Assembly (NCBI GenBank): GCA_051008735.1
Contig: JBPCXH010000154.1
Location: forward strand, 1-5,264
Reading direction: 5' to 3'
DNA length: 5,264 bases
From: J054 sp051008735
GTDB lineage: Bacteria; Pseudomonadota; Gammaproteobacteria; Steroidobacterales; GCA-2729495
Of this stretch, positions 1 to 5,264 are shown in pieces. The position numbers and the translations under genes were made by a program. A model generated the notes under the pieces. The model saw nothing but the letters and a program-made list of their open reading frames with translations. It was not told the DNA's origin and made no database searches. Each line of letters opens with the position of its first letter. Within the stretch, counting starts at the first letter, position 1.

Positions 1-1916
1 TTGTTCTGGGCGGTGTGCCCATGATTGTGGCTGACATGCTGGATTTCATTGTCAGTGACATTATTGTTTTCGGTACCGGCATTCTGCTGTTCCTGATTCT
101 CCTGCTGGCGACGATTTTCGTCCGTCCTCGCTGGGTGATCGCAGCCATGCTGACCTGTTTGCTGTCAGCAATGCTGGTATCGGGCTTGCTCGGTATTCTC
201 GACTGGCCAATTACCGTGGTATCGGCCAACTACGTGGCCATGTTGCTGATCTTTTCTCTGTCCCTGATGGTGCATTTGATCGTGCGCTACCAGGAGTTGC
301 ACCGGGAACAGCCGACGGCGTCTCAGCGCTGGCTGTTGTCGCGAACGCTCCGGGACAAGTTCACACCCTGTTTGTTTACCGCTCTCACGACCATGGTGGC
401 TTTTGCTTCGCTCACGGTCAGCGGTATTCGGCCCGTCATTGATTTTGGCTGGATGATGGTGCTGGGGATGGGGGTCATCATGCTCATTTCCTTTGCCCTG
501 TTTCCGGCCCTGCTGATGCAGCTGCAACCGGGTACGCCTTTGCCCCTGCGGCGCATTACCGCCGCCATCACTGACTTGTTTGCGCGCCTGGTTGGCAGCC
601 GGCCCCGGCTTGTCCTTGTTGGCTATGGACTGATTGCCATCATTGCCGGGGCGGGACTGGCGCGAATTGAGGTGGAAAATCGCTTCATCGACAACTTCAA
701 GGCTGACACGGAAATCTATCGCGGCCTGATGGCCATTGATCGTGAGCTGGGCGGCACCATGCCTCTGGACATCATTCTGGATGCCCCTGAATTGGTGGCG
801 GTTGCAGACGTGGCGGAGCCTGCGTCAGCAGAAGAATTCAGTGCTGATCCCGATGAAGAGTTCGCCGATGAATTCGAAGATGAATTCGACGACGAATTTG
901 ATGATGACTTCAGCGATGAATTCGAGGACGACTTCGACACAGACCTGGCCTCAGCAGAGGGTGAGAATGGTGCCGACCTTGGCTCGACGAGCTACTGGTA
1001 CAACACCTTTCGTCTGCAGCAGGTGGAGGCTGTCCACGACTATCTCGAGAGTCTCCCAGAGATCGGCAAAGTGTTATCCATGTCGACAACGCTGGACGTT
1101 TTTTCAGCCAGCAATGATGGCGAGCCCCTGGATACTTTCTTTTTGTCAGTGCTCTACAAGCGCGCACCGCCTCTGGTGAAAAGCACGCTATTCGATCCCT
1201 ATCTGTCGGCGGACGGCAACCAGGTGCGGCTGTCCGTGCGTGTTCTGGAGTCTGATCCGGGTCTGCGCCGGGCGGCCTTGCTTGACCGTATTGAGACGCA
1301 TCTGGTCGAGGAAATGGGTTTCGCTCAGGAGCAGGTGCGCTTGTCGGGACTGATGGTGCTCTACAACAATGTGCTGCAGAGTCTTTACCGTTCGCAGATT
1401 CTGACTTTGGGGTTTGTCTTCCTGGCGATCCTGCTGATGTTTATCCTGCTGTTCAGGTCTCTACGTATTGCCTTGATTGGCCTGGTGCCTAATTTACTGG
1501 CCGCGGGCACGGTTCTTGGCATCATGGGACTTGCTGGTATACCCCTGGATATCATGACAATCACCATCGCGGCGATAACCGTGGGTATTGGAGTGGATGA
1601 TTCCATCCATTATCTGCATCGCTTCATTGTTGAGTTTCGCGAGCACGGCGACTATCACACGGCCGTGCAACGTTCCCATCGAAGTATTGGCGCGGCCATG
1701 TACTACACATCCATTGTGATAGCAGCCGGTTTCTCAATTCTGGCCCTGTCGAATTTTGTGCCGACGATTTACTTCGGGGTGCTGACGGCCTTTGCCATGC
1801 TGTTCGCCATGGTTGCAAACCTGAGCTTGCTACCCGTCTTGCTGATGACCTTCAAACCGCTCGGTCGTGGCCGTGCGGTGGGGGCGGGGTCAGCCGCGGG
1901 CGTGGCGCAGCTTTAA
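1..1916 (+). CDS. RND/MMPL-family exporter, N-terminus cut off by the window edge
   Basis: The frame is open to the left edge (V-L-G-G-V-P before the first Met), so the GTG at 15 and ATG at 21 are internal codons and the true start is outside. Residue numbers count from the GTG at 15. The 633 visible residues hold helices 2-6 (about 15-36, 41-62, 66-91, 116-137, 144-168), helix 7 (197-216), a large periplasmic loop (217-458), and helices 8-12 (460-480, 484-505, 511-531, 560-579, 582-613). Helix 1 and the first periplasmic loop, probably about 200 residues, are missing. GIGVDDS at 524-530 is the G-x-x-x-D-D type motif of helix 10 that carries the proton-relay Asp pair in MMPL/RND proteins. The first-half counterpart (MVHLIVRY, 85-92) lacks the acidic pair. 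The family is proton-driven inner-membrane export, often of lipids or hydrophobic compounds; the substrate here is unknown. Loop 2 contains an acidic tandem repeat. The TAA stop lies inside the 3' end of the convergent DUF934 gene. Confidence 0.9.
   Translation, partial: VLGGVPMIVADMLDFIVSDIIVFGTGILLFLILLLATIFVRPRWVIAAMLTCLLSAMLVSGLLGILDWPITVVSANYVAMLLIFSLSLMVHLIVRYQELHREQPTASQRWLLSRTLRDKFTPCLFTALTTMVAFASLTVSGIRPVIDFGWMMVLGMGVIMLISFALFPALLMQLQPGTPLPLRRITAAITDLFARLVGSRPRLVLVGYGLIAIIAGAGLARIEVENRFIDNFKADTEIYRGLMAIDRELGGTMPLDIILDAPELVAVADVAEPASAEEFSADPDEEFADEFEDEFDDEFDDDFSDEFEDDFDTDLASAEGENGADLGSTSYWYNTFRLQQVEAVHDYLESLPEIGKVLSMSTTLDVFSASNDGEPLDTFFLSVLYKRAPPLVKSTLFDPYLSADGNQVRLSVRVLESDPGLRRAALLDRIETHLVEEMGFAQEQVRLSGLMVLYNNVLQSLYRSQILTLGFVFLAILLMFILLFRSLRIALIGLVPNLLAAGTVLGIMGLAGIPLDIMTITIAAITVGIGVDDSIHYLHRFIVEFREHGDYHTAVQRSHRSIGAAMYYTSIVIAAGFSILALSNFVPTIYFGVLTAFAMLFAMVANLSLLPVLLMTFKPLGRGRAVGAGSAAGVAQL
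852..947 (+). repeat. Acidic tandem tetrapeptide repeat coding for eight x-D-[E/D]-F-like units
   Basis: Residues 280-311 of the exporter (numbered from position 15) form eight consecutive four-residue units. Seven end in Phe and the last in Leu, and the other positions are nearly all Asp or Glu (for example DEEF, ADEF, EDEF, DDEF, DDDF). At DNA level this gives a 12-bp periodicity with several GAATTC copies. The units are not identical in DNA: Glu, Asp and Phe codons vary, so the array is not a very recent slippage product. By topology it lies in the periplasmic loop between helices 7 and 8. A string of acidic side chains with regularly spaced Phe could bind divalent cations or a basic partner; this is inference. 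I recall acidic stretches here in related gammaproteobacterial exporters but cannot check it. Confidence 0.85.
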
Positions 1917-2384
1917 GGCGGTGGCGCGAGTATCTGCGGAAGGCTGGTAGAACACGTCGAATTCCTCCAGGGCAGCCTGATAGTCGCTCAGGGGGTCCTG
2001 GCCTGCCACTTCGAAGGCATCGAAGCCGACACGGTGCATGTAGAGCAACTGGTCCGGGAGTACATCGCCCACGGCCCGCAGTTCACCGCCAAAGCCATAG
2101 CGGTCGCGCAACAGGCGTGCGTAAGAATAGGCGCGCCCGTCCCGGAAGCTGGAAAATTCCAGCGCCACCAGATCGATCTGATCCAGGTCATCGGCAATGA
2201 TTTCGGGGTGCTGATCACTGGAGAGCCATACGCCGACCGGGCTGCCCCGTCGGGTCAGTGACTCCCAGTCGTCCTGCCAACGCTGCAGGTCGACAAGGAC
2301 ACCGCCCTGGTCGGGTAATTCAGCATCGCCGGCAACCCGTGTAAACGGGTCGGGTATGAGTTGGTGGTTTTTTATCAGGGCCAT
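1890..2384 (-). CDS. DUF934 family protein, accessory to sulfite reductase
   Basis: This 164-residue protein matches the DUF934 family, whose members are usually about this length and encoded beside siroheme sulfite reductases. The strongest signature runs from about 79 to 124: FRDGRAYSYARLLRDRYG, then GELRAVGDVLPDQLLYM, then GFDAF. It has no signal peptide or membrane segment and is expected in the cytosol. It contains no cysteine, so it cannot hold a Cys-ligated iron-sulfur cluster, and no flavin or nucleotide loop was recognised. Its biochemical role is unknown; linkage to sulfite reduction rests on gene neighbourhood. The ATG (2384-2382) overlaps the TGA of the upstream reductase gene by one base (TGATG) without a clear Shine-Dalgarno, pointing to translational coupling. 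The 3' end overlaps the convergent exporter gene by 27 bp. It is the last gene of the operon. Confidence 0.88.
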   Translation of the reverse strand: MALIKNHQLIPDPFTRVAGDAELPDQGGVLVDLQRWQDDWESLTRRGSPVGVWLSSDQHPEIIADDLDQIDLVALEFSSFRDGRAYSYARLLRDRYGFGGELRAVGDVLPDQLLYMHRVGFDAFEVAGQDPLSDYQAALEEFDVFYQPSADTRATALKLRHARG

Positions 2385-4060
2385 CAGGCTACTCGCTGGG
2401 CAGCATCATCGCCGTAGACTGCTGTCTTGAAGGGTGCGATGCCGACGCGTCTGTAGGTTTCAAGGAAAGTTTCACTGTCGCTGCTGCGAAGCTCCAGGTA
2501 TTTGTCTACCAGGGTTTCAATAGCCGCGGGTAGCTCATTTTGCGGTAAGCCTGGCCCCAGGCGGTCGCCCAGAGCGGCGGACTCGTCGGCTGCACCGCCC
2601 AGCGTAAGCTGGAAGAATTCCTTGCCCTTCTTGTTTACGCCCAGGATGCCGATATTGGCCACATGATGATGCCCGCAGGCATTCATGCAGCCGGAAATGT
2701 TGACGGATAATTCGCCGATCTCCAGCAGTTTGTCCACAGCTGCAAAGTGTTCGCTGATGTCCTGAGCCACAGGGATGGAGCGGGCATTGGCCAGGGCGCA
2801 ATAGTCCAGGCCGGGGCAGGCGATCATGTCTGTGAGCAAGCCAATATTCGGCGTCGCGAGCTGCAGGGCTTTCAGTTCACCGTGCAATGCCTGCAACTGA
2901 GACTGTTTTACGTCGGTAAACACCAGGTTCTGGCGATGAGTTACCCGCAGCTCGCCCAGGCTGTAGCGATCTGCTAGTTCCGCCACTGCATCCATGCGGT
3001 CGGCTGAAAGATCGCCGGGCTCTTGCCCGGTGGCTTTCAGAGACAGGGTGACAATGGCGTAGCCCGGTGCCTTGTGCGCCGAAACATTACTGTCAAACCA
3101 GCGAGCGAAGTCCGGGTCGGCAGCGCGCAGGCTATCGAGTTCTGCATCCAGGTCGGGTCCGGCTTCCCAGGCAGGGGGCTGGAAATAGGCAGCAATGCGT
3201 TCCTGTTCGGCAGTGGGTACCGCAAGAGCCTGGCCGCGCATGGCTTCGTATTCGGTTTCGACCAGCTCGCGAAAAGCCTCCAGTCCCAAGGCATTCACCA
3301 GAATTTTGATGCGCGCCTTATACATGTTGTCCCGGCGGCCATAGAGGTTATAGACGCGGAGTATGGCTTCGATATACGCCAGGATTTCTTCTGGCTCGAT
3401 CCAGTCGCGAATGGTCTTGCCGATGACCGGCGTTCGTCCCTGGCCGCCGCCGACAATGACCTCAAAGCCGGCTTTGCCTGCGGCGTCGTGATGCATGCGC
3501 AGCCCGATATCGTGCACGGCTACCGCGGCACGATCTTTTGGTGCACCGGTCACGGCGATCTTGAACTTGCGCGGCAGGTAGGAAAATTCGGGGTTCAGAA
3601 TTGAATACTGGCGAATCAGCTCGCACCACGGACGAGGATCCTCGATCTCGTCGCGCGCCCGGCCGGCCAGGGGGTCAGCCGTAATGTTTCGGACGCAATT
3701 GCCGGACGACTGCATGGCGTTCATTTCTACCTCGGCCAGCTCGGCAAGGATGTCCGCCGTATCTTCCAGGCTGATCCAGTTGTACTGGATATTCTGGCGC
3801 GTCGTGAAGTGACCGTAGTCACGGTCATAGCGTCGCGCGATATGGGCCAGTTTACGAAGCTGATGCGCGGACAGCACACCGTAGGGCACGTTAACGCGCA
3901 GCATGTAGGCATGCAGTTGCAGATACAGGCCGTTCATCAGTCGCAGGGGCTTGAACTGGTCCTCCGTGAGCTGTCCGTCCAGACGACGTTTCACCTGATG
4001 GCGAAACTGCGCCACGCGCTCGGTAACCAGTTGATGATCAAATTCGTCGTAGCGATACAT
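2384..4060 (-). CDS. cysI: Siroheme/4Fe-4S sulfite (nitrite/sulfite) reductase, CysI-type
   Basis: The 558-residue protein should catalyse six-electron reduction of sulfite to sulfide in cytosolic cysteine synthesis. Length and layout fit the one-chain nitrite/sulfite reductase family: two ferredoxin-like half-domains, each followed by a siroheme/Fe-S domain. The cluster and siroheme ligands are Cys415-x5-Cys421 (CPGLDYC) and Cys458-x3-Cys462 (CMNAC). Likely siroheme or substrate residues, by recalled comparison with E. coli CysI, are Arg88 (TTRQNIQY), Arg124 (NCVRN), and Lys165 and Lys167 (LPRKFK). I chose the ATG at 4060 because MYRYDEFDHQ is the usual family start. A GTG at 4105 would add 15 unlike residues and overlap the upstream gene. 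A weak GAG lies upstream of the ATG. The gene starts 7 bp after the DUF2849 stop and overlaps the DUF934 start by one base. No CysJ flavoprotein is present, so ferredoxin or another donor is likely. Assimilatory nitrite reduction is a less likely alternative. Confidence 0.94.
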   Translation of the reverse strand: MYRYDEFDHQLVTERVAQFRHQVKRRLDGQLTEDQFKPLRLMNGLYLQLHAYMLRVNVPYGVLSAHQLRKLAHIARRYDRDYGHFTTRQNIQYNWISLEDTADILAELAEVEMNAMQSSGNCVRNITADPLAGRARDEIEDPRPWCELIRQYSILNPEFSYLPRKFKIAVTGAPKDRAAVAVHDIGLRMHHDAAGKAGFEVIVGGGQGRTPVIGKTIRDWIEPEEILAYIEAILRVYNLYGRRDNMYKARIKILVNALGLEAFRELVETEYEAMRGQALAVPTAEQERIAAYFQPPAWEAGPDLDAELDSLRAADPDFARWFDSNVSAHKAPGYAIVTLSLKATGQEPGDLSADRMDAVAELADRYSLGELRVTHRQNLVFTDVKQSQLQALHGELKALQLATPNIGLLTDMIACPGLDYCALANARSIPVAQDISEHFAAVDKLLEIGELSVNISGCMNACGHHHVANIGILGVNKKGKEFFQLTLGGAADESAALGDRLGPGLPQNELPAAIETLVDKYLELRSSDSETFLETYRRVGIAPFKTAVYGDDAAQRVA

Positions 4061-4067
4061 AAGCGTC

Positions 4068-4358
4068 TCAGAATTGTCCGGCTTGTACGGTTGGGCCCTT
4101 GGCACGGATGGATTCGCGAATTTCCACCGCCTCGATGGTGCTGCCGGTGTCGCGGACCTCTATCAGGTAGGGGCCTACGATTACGCAGTCAGCCTCGGCC
4201 TGCTCGCCAATGGTCTGCAATTCAGCCTGAGCGTCGGCCTCCTCGGCTAGTCGGGCGGCACTCAGATCGGCGGACCAGTCACCGGTGCTGGTCAGAAAGA
4301 CGACACGGCCATCGCCGAGCCGGTTGGCAGTCAGGGCTTGGGTCATGGGGCTAACCAT
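4068..4358 (-). CDS. DUF2849 family protein, first gene of the sulfite-reduction operon
   Basis: This 96-residue soluble protein matches DUF2849, small proteins typically encoded just before siroheme sulfite reductases in proteobacteria. Visible signatures are LTANRLGDGRVVFLT (9-23), the DW/DLSAA segment (27-35), VGPYLIEV (61-68) and the C-terminal RESIRAKGPTV (81-91). It has one cysteine (58) and no recognisable cofactor or metal motif, so a role as electron carrier is not supported. Chaperone, siroheme-loading or docking roles are guesses. The stop lies 7 bp before the sulfite reductase ATG, so the two are surely co-transcribed. Two starts are possible: ATG at 4358 or ATG at 4346. The second gives MTQALTANRL, closer to the usual family N-terminus. 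Neither has a clear Shine-Dalgarno. A hairpin ends 16 bases before the 4358 start. Confidence 0.87.
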   Translation of the reverse strand: MVSPMTQALTANRLGDGRVVFLTSTGDWSADLSAARLAEEADAQAELQTIGEQAEADCVIVGPYLIEVRDTGSTIEAVEIRESIRAKGPTVQAGQF

Positions 4359-4486
4359 AAATAAAAAGTCAGGAGCTGGGGTTTGGACCCCAGCGGGCCC
4401 GCAAGGTTACGGTCCGGACGGCCGCCCGGAAACACGGATTGCTTCATTATTCATGCCGGGTGGTTATATGCCCGGCGGGGCAGTGA
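4359..4486 (-). promoter_or_regulatory. Palindrome-rich spacer upstream of the sulfite-reduction operon
   Basis: The 128-bp gap between the regulator stop and the DUF2849 start is the only place an operon-specific promoter could sit. On the minus strand AATAAT (plus 4451-4446) and TATAAC (plus 4468-4463) resemble -10 boxes, but neither has a convincing -35. Reading down the minus strand there are a 6-bp hairpin (4455-4476), an 18-bp near-palindrome TCCGGACGGCCGCCCGGA (4413-4430, one mismatched pair), a perfect GCGGGCCCGC (4393-4402) and a hairpin (4375-4394). No good U-run terminator follows the regulator gene, so read-through from it is possible. Confidence 0.4.
4375..4394 (-). promoter_or_regulatory. 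Leader hairpin just before the DUF2849 start codon
   Basis: A perfect 8-bp inverted repeat (GCTGGGGT / ACCCCAGC) encloses a 4-base loop. In minus-strand RNA it ends 16 bases before the 4358 ATG and is followed by UCCUGACUUUUUAUUU. The U-run starts about seven bases after the stem, so it is a poor intrinsic terminator. An attenuator, an mRNA-stabilising leader hairpin or a protein site are all possible. The structure is certain; the function is not. Confidence 0.4.
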
Positions 4487-5008
4487 TCAGGCGGCTTCTT
4501 GGGAGCCTTTTTTGCGCTCGCGAGCGACCGATTCCGGGGGGTTTGCGGAGACCTGGATCATGGCTGCCAGCTCGGCTTCCGGGTCCAGAGCCCCGCCCGC
4601 TGTCTCACGTTGTCGATCCCAGTCGGCCGTTTCCTCAAGAATCTTGCGAATTTCCCGGACCTGCCAGCGGCGCTCATTCTTACCGTTTTCCGTCTGGCCC
4701 AGCATACGGCGCCGGCGATCTTCGGAATCGATAGTCTCGGAGACCATGTCCTGTTCCATGGCCGCTGAAATGTAACGAGAAATAGACGATTTGGGCAGGC
4801 CCGTAGCGTCGCACAACTCGGTGACTGTCGGTGCACGACCCAGTTCGTTCAGGACCACTGTGGTCATGGACACCAGGAGTTGACCGAGGGGGATGCTGCC
4901 GTAACGTGCCAGAAACAGCTGCAGGACCCGCCAGATAATGACCTGCTGACCTTCCGCGCTTGGCGTCCACCCTTCCAGCTTGGGGCTAAGTAGCGTCTTG
5001 GCAGTCAT
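4487..5008 (-). CDS. MarR/GbsR-type winged-helix transcriptional regulator
   Basis: This is a 173-residue cytosolic DNA-binding protein. Helices at about 20-55 resemble the MarR dimerisation and core helices. The helix-turn-helix spans about 60-89, with TVTELCDATG as the first helix and LPKSSISRYISAAMEQDMV containing the recognition helix. The wing follows at 90-106 with the DSEDRRRRML segment, the MarR D-x-R-x-R-like basic signature. After residue 107 comes a charged helical tail ending in a Lys/Arg-rich stretch, longer than in many MarR proteins. The ATG at 5008 is used; only a weak GAG lies about ten bases upstream. An extended -10 promoter lies in front, with a palindrome near the predicted transcript start, which fits autoregulation. 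It diverges from an ABC exporter gene and precedes the sulfite operon on the same strand. Exporter control is the likelier role; ligand unknown. Confidence 0.85.
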   Translation of the reverse strand: MTAKTLLSPKLEGWTPSAEGQQVIIWRVLQLFLARYGSIPLGQLLVSMTTVVLNELGRAPTVTELCDATGLPKSSISRYISAAMEQDMVSETIDSEDRRRRMLGQTENGKNERRWQVREIRKILEETADWDRQRETAGGALDPEAELAAMIQVSANPPESVARERKKGSQEAA

Positions 5009-5024
5009 TGCTTTTCACTCATAT

Positions 5025-5034
5025 ATTCTAGAAT
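5025..5034. promoter_or_regulatory. Candidate operator palindrome for the MarR-type regulator
   Basis: ATTCTAGAAT is a perfect 10-bp palindrome, 16 bp upstream of the regulator's ATG. It begins six bases past its -10 box, at about the expected transcription start. MarR proteins often bind short palindromes in their own promoter, so a block on transcription here would be typical. Assignment is by position only; a 10-bp AT-rich palindrome can occur by chance. Confidence 0.3.
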
Positions 5035-5040
5035 TGGGCT

Positions 5041-5070
5041 AGTATACCAAAACTGTTCCATTAATCGCAA
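5041..5070 (-). promoter_or_regulatory. Predicted promoter of the MarR-type regulator gene
   Basis: On the minus strand the -10 box is TATACT (plus 5046-5041), preceded by TGG to give an extended -10 (TGGTATACT). A -35-like TTGCGA (plus 5070-5065) lies 18 bp upstream of it. The -10 matches five of six consensus bases and the -35 four of six. The predicted start is near 5034, giving a leader of about 25 bases before the ATG at 5008. Confidence 0.6.
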
Positions 5071-5163
5071 TTGTTCGGCGTTTTGTTCACTCGATTCCCT
5101 GCAAATGGCCTGATCCGTGAACCCATCGCCTGTCCTGCGACGAATATGTGATCATTCAAGCCC

Positions 5164-5264
5164 ATGCCGCCTCAAAACCCTGACATCGACCGGCCCAAAG
5201 GCCGGTCTCTTACCCCCCTCAGATCACTGTGGCCGTTTATCCGGCCTTACAGCGGGATCCTGCT
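5164..5264 (+). CDS. ABC exporter (membrane/ATPase fusion) N-terminus, cut off by the right edge
   Basis: ATG at 5164 opens a frame that runs uninterrupted to the window end (33 codons). An in-frame TGA at 5149-5151, with no other start between, fixes this as the first possible start. After a polar leader of about 17 residues comes LRSLWPFIRPYSG followed by Ile-Leu. This is the elbow-helix pattern that begins many type IV ABC exporters (MsbA-like half-transporters with membrane domain first, ATPase last). The rest, including all nucleotide-binding motifs, is outside, so the assignment rests on one short motif. No strong Shine-Dalgarno is seen before the ATG. It is divergent from the MarR-type regulator, a common arrangement for regulated efflux pumps. 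The inverted repeat at 5188-5207 lies inside its codons. A chance frame is the main alternative. Confidence 0.62.
   Translation, partial: MPPQNPDIDRPKGRSLTPLRSLWPFIRPYSGIL

Larger units (their letters stand above)
5009..5163. other. Divergent intergenic region between regulator and ABC exporter
   Basis: These 155 bp separate two genes facing away from each other. The regulator promoter and palindrome occupy 5025-5070. TGTTC occurs three times in the same orientation (5054-5058, 5072-5076, 5084-5088), two of them inside longer TTGTTC copies 12 bp apart. No convincing sigma-70 promoter was found for the plus-strand gene, nor any other open reading frame worth reporting. Confidence 0.5.

Noticed and set aside
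716..940. Ser/Asn-rich minus-strand frame opposite the acidic repeat
   Set aside because: It is the complement of the repetitive Asp/Glu/Phe codons; no start signal and low-complexity composition.
1857..1878. Imperfect inverted repeat (8-base arms, one mismatch) after the DUF934 stop on the minus strand
   Set aside because: It lies within exporter codons and is followed by only three T on the minus strand, too weak to call a terminator.
3023..3604. 193-codon plus-strand frame inside the sulfite reductase gene
   Set aside because: Antisense shadow of a well-supported conserved gene, with no family resemblance and no ribosome site.
4061..4105. Longer sulfite reductase form starting at GTG 4105
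   Set aside because: The extra 15 residues do not resemble the family and would overlap the DUF2849 gene by 38 bp; the ATG at 4060 gives the usual start.
4455..4476. 6-bp GC hairpin just after the regulator stop
   Set aside because: The loop is 10 bases and no U-run follows on the minus strand, so a terminator call is not supported; it is mentioned only as part of the spacer.
5073..5088. GTTC direct repeat resembling an alphaproteobacterial LexA box
   Set aside because: Spacing is 8 bases rather than the 7 I recall for that box, and the gene content points to Gammaproteobacteria.
5188..5207. Perfect 8-bp inverted repeat with a 4-base loop, resembling an intrinsic terminator
   Set aside because: It falls inside the first codons of the probable ABC exporter gene and has no T-run on either strand.

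Overview
The window looks like a piece of a gammaproteobacterial chromosome, probably from an aerobic marine or soil lineage. This rests on the moderately high GC content, the 12-helix RND/MMPL exporter with an acidic periplasmic loop, and a one-polypeptide siroheme sulfite reductase flanked by DUF2849 and DUF934 proteins. Species cannot be determined from the sequence. No RNA gene, insertion sequence, CRISPR array or prophage signature was seen.

Layout from left to right. (1) 1-1916, plus strand: an RND/MMPL-family exporter whose N-terminus lies left of the window. Its second periplasmic loop carries eight tandem acidic tetrapeptides ending in Phe or Leu. (2) 4358-1890, minus strand: a compact three-gene assimilatory sulfite-reduction operon, transcribed as DUF2849 protein, CysI-type siroheme/4Fe-4S sulfite reductase, then DUF934 protein. 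The genes are 7 bp apart or overlap by 1 bp. The last gene converges on the exporter gene and their 3' ends overlap by 27 bp. (3) 4359-4486: a 128-bp spacer with several perfect or near-perfect palindromes, including an 8-bp-stem hairpin directly before the DUF2849 start. (4) 5008-4487, minus strand: a MarR/GbsR-type winged-helix regulator with a good extended -10 promoter and a 10-bp palindrome near the predicted transcription start. (5) 5164-5264, plus strand: the first 33 codons of a divergent gene that resembles the start of a type IV ABC exporter (membrane domain first). It runs off the right edge.

How the genes fit together. The sulfite operon should reduce sulfite to sulfide for cysteine synthesis. 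No CysJ-type flavoprotein or CysH is visible, and neither DUF protein shows a cofactor motif, so the electron donor and the role of the two accessory proteins are the main open questions. The regulator is placed to control itself and the divergent ABC exporter. It could also influence the sulfite operon downstream on its own strand, but nothing in the sequence proves this.
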